This document shows, piece by piece, positions 53,443 through 61,685 of a DNA stretch of 64,000 nt (position 1 is the first letter of the stretch; each line of letters starts with the position of its first letter). Source of the DNA: Hydrogenophaga pseudoflava. Lineage in GTDB: Bacteria; Pseudomonadota; Gammaproteobacteria; Burkholderiales; Burkholderiaceae_C. Under the pieces are notes generated by a model. The model did no database searches and was not told where the DNA came from. It saw only the letters and a list, made by a program, of their open reading frames with translations. The stretch is from positions 486,638 through 550,637 of the forward strand of contig NZ_JAVHJP010000004.1 of the NCBI RefSeq assembly GCF_031020795.1, given 5' to 3'. The translations under genes were made by a program, and so were the position numbers.

Positions 53443-55802
53443 AGTCGCCGGCGGTCCGAGTCTTCCTGGTCTGGCTGGCGCTGATGCTGGCCGGTCTGGC
53501 CGTGGTGTGGAACAGCCGGTTCACAGCCGACATGTCGTTCTTCCTGCCGTCAAGCCCCAGCGCCGAGCAGCGCGCCCTGGTGGAGCAGTTGCAGGACGGG
53601 TCGGTCTCGCGCCTGCTGATGGTGGCGGTCGAGGGCGGCGACGAGAAGCAGCGGGCGGCGGTGTCGCGGGCGCTGCGCCAGGCGCTGGCCGCCGACCCGG
53701 ACTTCCTCTCGGTCCAGAACGGCGAGGCGGGTGGGCTGGAAGGTGAGCGCGACCGCCTGCTGGCGCACCGCTACGCGCTGAGCCCGTCCGTCGCGCCCGA
53801 GCGCTTCACTGAAGACGGGCTGCGTGCGGCGGTGACCGACACCATCGACCTGCTGTCCTCACCCGCGGGCATGCTGCTCAAGCCCTACCTGGCGCGCGAC
53901 CCGACCGGCGAGGTGCTGTCCATTCTCGGTCAGCTCAACCCCGGCGCCCAGCCGCAGATGCGGGCGGGCGTCTGGGCCTCGCGCGACGGCGAGCGCGCCA
54001 TGCTCCTGCTGCAGACGCGGGTGCTCGGCTCGGACACCGACGGCCAGGCGCAGGCCATCGACAAGGTGAGGACCGCCTTCGAGCAGGCGCGCGCATCGAC
54101 CGGCCACGCCACACTGACGATGACGCTGTCCGGCCCGGGCCAGTTCGCGGTGCAGGCGCGCGAAACCATCAAGAGCGAGGCCAAGCGCCTGTCGCTGATG
54201 AGCTCGATCGCGATCTGGCTGGTGCTGTTCTGGGTCTACCGCTCGTTCAAGCTGCTGGCTCTGGGGCTGATCCCGGTGCTCAGCGGCACGCTGGCCGGCA
54301 TCGCCATGGTCAGCCTGGTGCACGGCACGGTGTTCGGTGTGACGGTGGGTTTCGGCTCGGCGCTGATCGGTGAGGCGGTGGACTACGCCATCTACTACTT
54401 TGTGCAGGCCGGGCACCAAGGCGTGGATCAGTGGCGCCGCGTGTTCTGGCCGACGATCCGGCTGGGCGTGATGACCACCGCCATCGGCTTCGGCGCCCTG
54501 TTGTTCTCCGGTTTTCCGGGCCTGGCCCAGCTGGGGCTGTACGCGCTGTCGGGCGTGGTCACGGCGGCGCTGGTGACGCGCTTCGTGCTGCCCTCGCTGA
54601 CGGGACCCGGCCTGCGCGTGCCGGCGCACGAAGCCCGGGTGCGGCGCTGGCTGGTTCTGCTGGGTCAGGCGCACCGGCTGCGCTGGGCGATGGTGGGCCT
54701 GGCGGTGGCCGTGGCAGGCTATCTGTGGGTCCAGCGCGACACGCTCTGGAGCGCCAACCTGTCGGCGCTGTCCTCGGTGACCGCAGACGAGGCGAACGCC
54801 GATGCGCGCATGCGCTCGGACCTCGCAGCGCCCGATGCGCGCTACCTGGTGACGGTCAGCGCCGCCAGCCAGGAGGCGGCGCTGCAGGCGGCCGAGAAGG
54901 CCGGGGGACGGCTGGACGCGCTGGTGGAGCAGGGGGTGATCGGCGGCTACGATTCGCCCGCCCGCTTCCTGCCCAGTGGGCAGCTGCAGCAGCAGCGCCT
55001 GGCCAGCCTGCCGGCCGCCGAAGTGCTGCGCGAGCGGCTGCAGCGGGCGCTGGTGGACGCCCCGCTGTCCGCCGCCAGGCTCGGACCTTTCATTGACGAC
55101 ACCGAGGCGGCACGCGCCGCCGGGCCGATGACCCGCGCCGACCTCGACGGCAGCGCCTTGGCCCTGGCGGTGGACTCCCTGCTGATCCACGGCAAGGACG
55201 GGCACTGGACAGTGATGCTGCCGCTGCGGCCCGCGCCCGATGCACCCGATGCCGCCATCCCGGCCCAGCCGGTGGAGCAGGCGCTGGCCGGCAGCGGGGC
55301 CCTGTTCGTCGACCTCAAGACCGAGTTCGAGGGCCTGTATTCCACCTACGTCAAGGAGGCGGTCGAACTGTCTCTGCTGGGGGTGGCCGCGATTGCGCTG
55401 CTGCTCCTGGTGTCGCTGCGTTCTGTGGCCCGTCTGGCGCGTGTGATGTTCACGCTTGCGCTCACGGTGGGATTGGTGATGGTGATGCTGAACGTGGCCG
55501 GTGTGCGGCTGCACCTGCTGCACCTGGTGGGCCTGCTGCTGATCTTTGCGGTCGGTTCCAACTACGCGCTGTTTCTTGATCATCCGGGCGACGGGCAACC
55601 GCTCGACCCGGCCACCCTCCTGTCCATGGGGGTGGCGGTGCTGACCACTGTCATCGGCTTTGGCACGCTCGCCAGTTCCAGCGTGCCGGTGCTGCAGGCG
55701 GTGGGCATCACCGTCGGCCCCGGTGCGTTGCTGGCGCTGCTGCTGTCCGCGGTGCTGGTCTACCCCCGGCCCGGCCACCCGCCCAACGGGGCGGCTTCGT
55801 GA
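53439..55802 (+). CDS. MMPL/RND-superfamily exporter
   Basis: A 787-residue inner-membrane transporter with twelve predicted helices in two halves. The first periplasmic domain is about 30-250, and membrane blocks follow near 255-400 and 640-780. Segments such as FGVTVGFGSALIGEAVDYAI and LLIFAVGSNYALFLDHPGDG carry the charged residues (Asp) that couple proton flow. It would export the product lipid. It starts with GTG overlapping the LolA-like gene and ends overlapping the hydrolase gene. Confidence 0.92.
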   Translation: MKSPAVRVFLVWLALMLAGLAVVWNSRFTADMSFFLPSSPSAEQRALVEQLQDGSVSRLLMVAVEGGDEKQRAAVSRALRQALAADPDFLSVQNGEAGGLEGERDRLLAHRYALSPSVAPERFTEDGLRAAVTDTIDLLSSPAGMLLKPYLARDPTGEVLSILGQLNPGAQPQMRAGVWASRDGERAMLLLQTRVLGSDTDGQAQAIDKVRTAFEQARASTGHATLTMTLSGPGQFAVQARETIKSEAKRLSLMSSIAIWLVLFWVYRSFKLLALGLIPVLSGTLAGIAMVSLVHGTVFGVTVGFGSALIGEAVDYAIYYFVQAGHQGVDQWRRVFWPTIRLGVMTTAIGFGALLFSGFPGLAQLGLYALSGVVTAALVTRFVLPSLTGPGLRVPAHEARVRRWLVLLGQAHRLRWAMVGLAVAVAGYLWVQRDTLWSANLSALSSVTADEANADARMRSDLAAPDARYLVTVSAASQEAALQAAEKAGGRLDALVEQGVIGGYDSPARFLPSGQLQQQRLASLPAAEVLRERLQRALVDAPLSAARLGPFIDDTEAARAAGPMTRADLDGSALALAVDSLLIHGKDGHWTVMLPLRPAPDAPDAAIPAQPVEQALAGSGALFVDLKTEFEGLYSTYVKEAVELSLLGVAAIALLLLVSLRSVARLARVMFTLALTVGLVMVMLNVAGVRLHLLHLVGLLLIFAVGSNYALFLDHPGDGQPLDPATLLSMGVAVLTTVIGFGTLASSSVPVLQAVGITVGPGALLALLLSAVLVYPRPGHPPNGAAS

Positions 55803-56440
55803 ACCCGACCGAGCGCCTGCTGCAGGGCGCCGACACCCTGCTGCTGATGCTGCCCGGGGCGCTGATGACGCCGCAGCACATGGTGCAGGCCGGCCTGTTC
55901 GACACGCTGGCGAAGCACCGTCTGGCGCTGGATCTGGTGGCGCCCGACCTGCACGCCGAGGGGGCAGACAACCGCATCGCGCTGCAGCGGCTCGAAGAGG
56001 AGTGGCTGGCTCCCGCGCGCAGCAGCTACCGGCGCGTGTGGCTGGGCGGCATCTCGCGTGGCGGGCAACTGGCCCTGTCCTGCTGGGCGGGGCAGGTGGG
56101 TGCGGTCGACGGGCTGTGCCTGCTCGCGCCCTATGCGGGCGGTCGCCTCACCACCAACGCGATCGTGCGCGCCGGGGGCCTGGCGCGCTGGGTGGCGGCC
56201 GACGACCAGATGAGCGACCCGGACGTGCGCCTGTGGCACTGGCTGCAGTCGCCGCCGTCGGCCGTGCCCATGTTCATGGGCTATGGCGACCGGGACCGAT
56301 TCGTGGACGGCATGTCGCTGCTGGCGCAACACCTGCCGCTGCCGCACTGCGAGGTCCTGCCCGGTGACCACGACTGGTCGGCCTGGCTGCCGCTGTGGCA
56401 GCGCTTTCTGGATGCCGGCCACTTCGGTGCCCTCGCATGA
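55799..56440 (+). CDS. Alpha/beta hydrolase-like protein
   Basis: A 213-residue protein with the nucleophile elbow WLGGISRGGQLA (Ser86), the acid in MGYGDRDRF and a His in LPGDHDWSAWL, a complete hydrolase triad. It lacks a signal peptide. It may be a thioesterase or esterase acting on ACP-bound or finished product. GTG start overlaps the MMPL gene. I do not recall this gene as a standard part of aryl-polyene clusters. Confidence 0.85.
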   Translation: MNPTERLLQGADTLLLMLPGALMTPQHMVQAGLFDTLAKHRLALDLVAPDLHAEGADNRIALQRLEEEWLAPARSSYRRVWLGGISRGGQLALSCWAGQVGAVDGLCLLAPYAGGRLTTNAIVRAGGLARWVAADDQMSDPDVRLWHWLQSPPSAVPMFMGYGDRDRFVDGMSLLAQHLPLPHCEVLPGDHDWSAWLPLWQRFLDAGHFGALA

Positions 56441-57237
56441 GCAGACCCTGGTCGCCGTCTCCTTTTCTCAAGGCCTCGGCCGCGCTGCACGCTGGAGCGG
56501 CGGTGGGTGCGGTGGTCGACCCCTCGTCCTGGCCCTGGGCGCTGGGCGCGGTGGCGGCCAACCACGCGGTGATCACCACCGCCGGCCTGCTGCCGCGCAC
56601 CACCCTGCTCGGCCCCAACCTCACCCGGCTGCCCGACGCTGCCCGGGCGCGCGGCGAGGTGGCGCTGACCATCGACGACGGCCCCGACCCCCTGGTCACA
56701 CCACAGGTGCTCGACCTGCTGGAGGCCGCGGGCGCCCAAGCCAGCTTTTTCTGCATCGGCTGGCGGGCCCGGGTGCACCCCGCGCTGTGCCGCGAGATCG
56801 TGGCGCGCGGCCACCGGGTGGAAAACCACGGTGACTCCCACTCCAACGCGTTTTCGCTGTTCGGCCCCGGCCGCATGCGCGCCGACATCGCCGCGGCCCA
56901 GGCCACGCTGGCCGACATCACGGGCCAGGCGCCGCTGTTCTTCCGGCCCACCGCGGGGCTGCGCAACCCGTTTCTGGACCCGGTGCTCGCGGATCTGGAC
57001 CTGCAACTGGCCGCCTGGACGCGACGCCCCTACGACACGCGTGACGGCCGACCGGAGCGGGTGCTGGCGCGGCTGACCCGAGGCCTGGGCGCCGGCGACA
57101 TCCTGCTGATGCACGACGGACATGCCGCGCTCACGCCCGACGGCCTGCCCGTCATCCTGTCCACCCTGCCGATGCTCCTGCAGACCTTGAGGGCACAGGG
57201 GCTGCGGCCGGTGACCCTGCAACAATCCCTGCAATGA
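56437..57237 (+). CDS. Polysaccharide deacetylase (NodB-like)
   Basis: A 266-residue protein with a hydrophobic N-terminal region (about 11-55) and a carbohydrate-esterase-4 domain. Motif 1 ALTIDDGPDP has Asp80/Asp81; motif 2 VENHGDSHSNA has the two metal His residues (131 and 135); motif 3 FFRPTAGLRNP and DILLMHDG follow. It removes N-acetyl groups from sugars in envelope polymers or lipid-linked sugars. ATGA overlaps on both sides. Its presence in a polyene-type operon suggests a sugar-bearing anchor. Confidence 0.92.
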   Translation: MSRPWSPSPFLKASAALHAGAAVGAVVDPSSWPWALGAVAANHAVITTAGLLPRTTLLGPNLTRLPDAARARGEVALTIDDGPDPLVTPQVLDLLEAAGAQASFFCIGWRARVHPALCREIVARGHRVENHGDSHSNAFSLFGPGRMRADIAAAQATLADITGQAPLFFRPTAGLRNPFLDPVLADLDLQLAAWTRRPYDTRDGRPERVLARLTRGLGAGDILLMHDGHAALTPDGLPVILSTLPMLLQTLRAQGLRPVTLQQSLQ

Positions 57238-57956
57238 GCCGGACCTTCTTTCCCCTGCTGCTGGACGAGGCCACCAAGGGCTTCCGCTCCGGGGGGCCGT
57301 TCGCCCACCGCTACGCCCGTGGCAAGCTGGGCACGGACCCGATCTTTCGCGAGATGCTGCGGCGAGGGCTGCTGCCCGCAGATGGCCGGCTGCTGGACCT
57401 GGGCTGCGGGCAGGGCAGTCTCTTCGCCTGGCTGCTGGCCGCCCGCCGGCTCTACGAACAGGGGCAGTGGCACGCCGACTGGCCGGCGCCGCCCCGGTTC
57501 CGCAGCATGCGGGGCGTCGAGCTGATGCAGAACGACGTCGACCGGGCGGCCGACACCTTTGGCAGCGACCACCCGGTGGTGCGGGTGGAGCAGGGCGACA
57601 TGAACCTGGTCGACTTCGGCCAGGCCGACGTGGTCACCATCCTCGATGCCCTGCACTACTTCGACCACGAGAACCAGACCCGGGTGCTGCGGCGCATCCA
57701 TGCCGCCCTGCCTGTACAGGGCCTGTTCCTGACCCGCATCGGTGACGCCAGCGCCGGCCTGCCGTTCCACATCTCCAACTGGGTCGACCATGTGGTCACC
57801 TTCGCCCGCGGCCACCGGTTGCCGCGGCTGTACTGCCGCACGCTGGCCGACTGGACCGCGCTGCTGACAGGCATCGGCTTCGCCGTGCAGTCGGCCCCGA
57901 TGAGCGAAGGCAAGCCTTTTGCCAATGTCATGCTGGTTTGCCGCAAGCACGGCTGA
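57234..57956 (+). CDS. SAM-dependent methyltransferase
   Basis: A 240-residue class I methyltransferase with motif I RLLDLGCGQGSLFAWLL (about 52-68), then GVELMQNDVDRAADTF and DVVTILDALHYFDHENQ. It may methylate the polyene head group, as related methyltransferases do. The start overlaps the deacetylase gene (ATGA). A 26-bp gap separates it from the second ketosynthase, with TACACT at 57968 as a weak internal promoter candidate. Confidence 0.9.
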   Translation: MSRTFFPLLLDEATKGFRSGGPFAHRYARGKLGTDPIFREMLRRGLLPADGRLLDLGCGQGSLFAWLLAARRLYEQGQWHADWPAPPRFRSMRGVELMQNDVDRAADTFGSDHPVVRVEQGDMNLVDFGQADVVTILDALHYFDHENQTRVLRRIHAALPVQGLFLTRIGDASAGLPFHISNWVDHVVTFARGHRLPRLYCRTLADWTALLTGIGFAVQSAPMSEGKPFANVMLVCRKHG

Positions 57957-57982
57957 CGCCGGTTTTCCTACACTGCGCCCCC

Positions 57983-59173
57983 ATGACCCCGCTCGCGCTT
58001 ACCGCCCACACCCTCACCACCTGCCTCGGCCGCGGGATCGCCGCCCACCGCGCGGCCCTGCGCGCCGAACGCTCGGCGCTCGCCCCCTGCCGCTTTGAAA
58101 CGGTGCAGCTCGACACCTGGATCGGCGAGGTCGCGGGTGTCGACGAACAGCGCCTGCCCGAGGCGCTGTCGCGTTACGACTGTCGCAACAACCGCCTCAC
58201 CCTGATGGGCCTGGAGACCGACGGTTTCGGCGACCGGGTGCGTGAGGCCACTGCGCGGTACGGCGCAGACCGCGTCGGCGTGTTCCTGGGCACCAGCACG
58301 GCCGGCATCCTGCAGACCGAGCTGGCCTACCGCCGCCGCGACCCGGCCACCGGCGGGCTGCCCGAGGACTTCCACTACCGCACCACGCACAACGCCTTCT
58401 CTCTGGCCGAATTCACGCGCGACCACTTCGGCCTGACCGGCCCGGCGATGGCAATTTCCACCGCCTGTTCGTCCAGCGCCAAGGTGTTCGCCGCCGCGGC
58501 GCGCCAGCTGGCGCTGGGCACCATCGACGCGGCCATCGTCGGTGGCGTCGACACGCTGTGCCTGACCACGCTCTACGGCTTCGCCTCGCTGCAGCTGACC
58601 TCGAAGAACCCCTGTCGCCCCTACGACGCGGCGCGTGACGGCATCTCCATCGGCGAGGGCGCGGCCTTCGCGTTGCTGGAGCGCAGTGCGTCGCCCGCAG
58701 CCGGCACGGTGATGCTGCTGGGCGTGGGCGAATCGAGCGACGCGTACCACATGTCCTCGCCGCACCCCGAGGGTCTGGGCGCCCGGCTGGCGATGGAAGC
58801 GGCGCTGCGATCGGCCGGCCTCGCGCCCAGCGACATCGATTACATCAACCTGCACGGCACCGCCACACCCGCCAATGACGCGGCCGAGGGCAAGGCCGTG
58901 GCGGCGCTGTTCGGCGACACCGTGCCTGGCAACTCCACCAAGGGCGCGACCGGCCACACCCTGGGCGCGGCGGGCGCCATCGAGGCGCTGATCTGCGCCA
59001 TGGCGCTGACCGACGGCCGCGTGCCCGGCAGCCCGGGCAGCGGCGCGCTCGACCCGTCCATCCCGATACGCTACCAGTTGCAGGGCGAAGACCGGCCGCT
59101 GCGTCACGCGCTGAGCAACTCGTTTGGTTTTGGTGGCAGCAACTGCAGCCTGGTGCTGGGAGTCGCCGCATGA
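57983..59173 (+). CDS. Beta-ketoacyl-ACP synthase 2 of polyene-type cluster
   Basis: A 396-residue condensing enzyme with triad Cys162 in AISTACSSSAKVFAAAARQL, His in INLHGTATPAND and His in KGATGHTLGAAGAIEAL. It opens TPLALTAHTLTTCLGRG, unlike FabF, and matches polyene-cluster synthases. It is followed by a chain-length-factor-like gene with a 4-bp overlap, which makes a heterodimer likely. ATG at 57983 chosen over 57938 for the better N-terminus. Confidence 0.94.
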   Translation: MTPLALTAHTLTTCLGRGIAAHRAALRAERSALAPCRFETVQLDTWIGEVAGVDEQRLPEALSRYDCRNNRLTLMGLETDGFGDRVREATARYGADRVGVFLGTSTAGILQTELAYRRRDPATGGLPEDFHYRTTHNAFSLAEFTRDHFGLTGPAMAISTACSSSAKVFAAAARQLALGTIDAAIVGGVDTLCLTTLYGFASLQLTSKNPCRPYDAARDGISIGEGAAFALLERSASPAAGTVMLLGVGESSDAYHMSSPHPEGLGARLAMEAALRSAGLAPSDIDYINLHGTATPANDAAEGKAVAALFGDTVPGNSTKGATGHTLGAAGAIEALICAMALTDGRVPGSPGSGALDPSIPIRYQLQGEDRPLRHALSNSFGFGGSNCSLVLGVAA

Positions 59174-59970
59174 ACAGCATCACCATGAAGGCTTTTGTCA
59201 CCGGCGTCGGCCTGATCGCCCCCGGGTTGCCCGACTGGGCGACCGCGGCCGCCGTGCTGCGCGGCGAGCTGCCCCACACACCGGCCCCCACCGTGCTGCC
59301 GGTGCCCGAACTGCTGCCGCCGGCCGAACGCCGCCGCGCCAGCCGCGTCATCAAGCTCTCGCTGGGCGTGGGCCTAGAGGCGGTGAGGCAGGCCGGGGCC
59401 GACGCGTCCACGCTGGCCACCGTGTTTTCCGCCTCGGGCGCCGACGGACACAACTGCCATGCGCTGTGCGAGCAGCTCGCGGGCGAGGACCGCCAGATCT
59501 CGCCGACGCGCTTCCACAACTCGGTGCACAACGCGGCCGCCGGCTACTGGGGCATTGCGACGCGCGCCATGGCGCCGTGCCAGGTGATCGGCGCCTACGA
59601 CGCCAGCTTCGGCGCCGGCCTGCTCGACGCGCTGGCGCAGGTGGCGGTCGACGGCCAGCCGGTGCTGCTGATCGCCTACGACAGCGAGTACCCCGAGCCG
59701 CTGCACGCCAAGCGCGACACGCCCGACTGCGGTGCCCTGGCGCTGCTGCTGTCGCCGCACGCCGAGGGTGCGCTGGGGGTGCTTTCCGTGGTGCCGACCA
59801 CCGAGGCCGCCGAACCGATGCCCGGCGCGTCGCTGGAGGCGCTGCGCACCGCAATCCCCGCGATGCGTGCGCTGCCGCTGCTGCGCCGCGTGGCGGCGGG
59901 GCAGGGCGGCGAGCTTGTGATCGACTACCTGGCGCCCATGCAGCTGCGGGTGGGCTGGCAGCCATGCTGA
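59170..59970 (+). CDS. Ketosynthase-like chain-length-factor protein (ApeC-like)
   Basis: A 266-residue protein of the small ketosynthase-like group. SPTRFHNSVHNAAAGYWGIA replaces the usual nucleophile region, and no catalytic Cys is seen, so it is likely a non-catalytic partner of the preceding synthase that sets chain length. The opening AFVTGVGLIAPGLPDWA is family-like. It overlaps both neighbours (4 and 7 bp). Confidence 0.9.
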   Translation: MNSITMKAFVTGVGLIAPGLPDWATAAAVLRGELPHTPAPTVLPVPELLPPAERRRASRVIKLSLGVGLEAVRQAGADASTLATVFSASGADGHNCHALCEQLAGEDRQISPTRFHNSVHNAAAGYWGIATRAMAPCQVIGAYDASFGAGLLDALAQVAVDGQPVLLIAYDSEYPEPLHAKRDTPDCGALALLLSPHAEGALGVLSVVPTTEAAEPMPGASLEALRTAIPAMRALPLLRRVAAGQGGELVIDYLAPMQLRVGWQPC

Positions 59971-60410
59971 GCGCGCCCCTGGACCACGCCTGGATCGCGG
60001 CCCACATCCCGCACCAGGGCACGATGTGCCTGCTCGAGCGCGTGATCGAATGGGATGCACAGCGCATCGTCTGCGAGGCCGTCAGCCACACAGACCCGGC
60101 CAACCCGCTGCGCGACGCGGGCCGCCTGGGGGCGGCGACCGGCGTCGAATACGCGGCGCAGGCGATGGCGGTGCATGGCGCGCTGCTGGCGCAGAGCGAC
60201 GCGGCCCCCACACAGGGCTACCTCACGAGCGTGCGCGGCCTGAGCCTGCACACCGACCGGCTCGACAACGTGGGCGGTCCGCTCACCGTCACGGCCGAGC
60301 GCCTGTCGGGTGATGCGCGCCTGATCCTCTACCAGTTCACCCTCCACTGCGGCGGGCGCTGCCTGCTCGAAGGCCGCGCCTCCGTGGTGCTCGACGCCCA
60401 GTCCCTATGA
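59964..60410 (+). CDS. 3-hydroxyacyl-ACP dehydratase-like hotdog protein (ApeP-like)
   Basis: A 148-residue hotdog-fold protein of the predicted 3-hydroxylacyl-ACP dehydratase group: IAAHIPHQGTMCLLERVIEW (His-Gln-Gly-x-Met start), GVEYAAQAMAVHGAL and a C-terminal strand with CLLEGRASVVL. It would introduce trans double bonds after each reduction step. It overlaps the chain-length-factor gene by 7 bp and the reductase gene by 4 bp. Confidence 0.9.
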   Translation: MLSAPLDHAWIAAHIPHQGTMCLLERVIEWDAQRIVCEAVSHTDPANPLRDAGRLGAATGVEYAAQAMAVHGALLAQSDAAPTQGYLTSVRGLSLHTDRLDNVGGPLTVTAERLSGDARLILYQFTLHCGGRCLLEGRASVVLDAQSL

Positions 60411-61144
60411 ACACAGAAACCAAGCGCCGCCGCGCCCTCGTCACCGGCGGCAGCGGCGGCATCGGCGCCGCGATCTGCGAACGCCTCGCGGCCGACGGCC
60501 ACCACGTCGTCGTGCACGCCAACCGCGGCCTGGAGAAGGCCCAGGCCCTGGCTGAAAGAATCAATGCGGCCGACGGCAGCGCCGAGGCCGTGGCTTTCGA
60601 CATCACCGACCGCGCCGCCACCGCCGCAGCGCTGGAGGCGCTGGTCGAGGCCGCGCCGATCCAGATCCTGGTCAACAACGCCGGCATCCACGACGATGCC
60701 GTGTTCCCGGGCATGACGGGCGAGCAGTGGGACCGCGTGCTGGACGTGTCCCTCAACGGTTTCTTCAACGTCACCCAGCCGCTGACCATGCCGATGATGC
60801 GCACCCGCTGGGGCCGCATCGTCAGCGTGTCCTCGGTGGCGGCGGTGGCTGGCAACCGTGGGCAGGTCAACTACTCGGCCGCCAAGGGCGCGCTGCACGC
60901 GGCCAGCAAGTCGCTGGCGCTGGAGCTGGCCAGCCGCGGTGTGACGGTCAACGTGGTCGCGCCGGGCCTGATCGCCACCGGCATGATCGAAGGCGCGTTC
61001 GACGCCGACGCCGTCAAGCGTTTGGTGCCCATGCAGCGCGTGGGCCAGCCGGCCGAGGTGGCGCACCTGGTGGCGTTCCTGGCGTCTGACGCGGCGGGAT
61101 ACATCTCGGGACAGGTCATTTCGATCAATGGCGCGATGATTTGA
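60407..61144 (+). CDS. 3-oxoacyl-ACP reductase (FabG-like)
   Basis: A 245-residue SDR ketoreductase: cofactor motif LVTGGSGGIGAAI, NNAGIHDDAVF, catalytic Ser in VSVSSVAAVAG and Tyr/Lys in NYSAAKGALHAASKSL. With the dehydratases but no enoyl reductase it would give a conjugated polyene. It is the last clearly coupled gene of the operon; the secreted protein gene starts 20 bp later. Confidence 0.94.
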   Translation: MNTETKRRRALVTGGSGGIGAAICERLAADGHHVVVHANRGLEKAQALAERINAADGSAEAVAFDITDRAATAAALEALVEAAPIQILVNNAGIHDDAVFPGMTGEQWDRVLDVSLNGFFNVTQPLTMPMMRTRWGRIVSVSSVAAVAGNRGQVNYSAAKGALHAASKSLALELASRGVTVNVVAPGLIATGMIEGAFDADAVKRLVPMQRVGQPAEVAHLVAFLASDAAGYISGQVISINGAMI

Positions 61145-61164
61145 GGCATCCAAGGAGGCCCGCC

Positions 61165-61659
61165 ATGAAACCCCTTTCCCTGATCCCCTTCATTGCTGCC
61201 TGGACGCTGGCCCTGCCGGCGCTGCTGGTTTCTGCGGCGGCCCACGCACAGGAGGCGGACACGGTGCAGAGCGCGGCACAGGCCTGCATGCGGTCCTGGG
61301 GCAGCCAGCACCCGTTCACCGACACGCCGCCGCTGCGCACGGTCTCGGGCGCGGTGCGTGTGCTGGGCCGGGGCTCGTCGGTGGCCGACCGGGAGGTCAC
61401 CGACTACCCCGTGCTCGTGGTGGTGCAACCGGGCGTGAACGTGCTGGGCGAGAGCGAGATGGAGCTGCTCAACCCCAACGGCTGGTACTGCCTTCGCGCC
61501 GCGGTCAACGTGGGCGGCGGGTTGCGCATCAAGCTGCACTGCGACGCCCACATCTCCTCGGCCACTTCAGGCACCTCGGTGTTCGGCGACAACGCCGGTC
61601 GCGGCGTGTCGGTGATGGGGGCGATCAGCGTCGAGCGCGTGGGCTGCGCACGCAGCTGA
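61165..61659 (+). CDS. Secreted cysteine-containing protein of unknown function
   Basis: A 164-residue exported protein: signal peptide about 1-29 (cleavage near AHAQ), then mature domain with four Cys residues (QACMRSW, NGWYCLRA, KLHCDAHI, ERVGCARS), which could form two disulfides. The repeated-looking strands VLVVVQPGVNVLGESEMELL and LRIKLHCDAHISSATSG suggest a beta-helix-like or stacked-strand fold. AAGGAGG precedes the ATG. It may be the 16th gene of the polyene-type operon. No family recognised. Confidence 0.82.
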   Translation: MKPLSLIPFIAAWTLALPALLVSAAAHAQEADTVQSAAQACMRSWGSQHPFTDTPPLRTVSGAVRVLGRGSSVADREVTDYPVLVVVQPGVNVLGESEMELLNPNGWYCLRAAVNVGGGLRIKLHCDAHISSATSGTSVFGDNAGRGVSVMGAISVERVGCARS

Positions 61660-61685
61660 CCAGGGTGTGCTTGAGAGCGCTCGGG

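Noticed and set aside
59170..59970. Calling the short ketosynthase-like protein a degraded ketosynthase pseudogene
   Set aside because: Its length, conserved HNSVHNAAAGYW motif and overlap with both neighbours match intact chain-length-factor-like proteins of polyene clusters.
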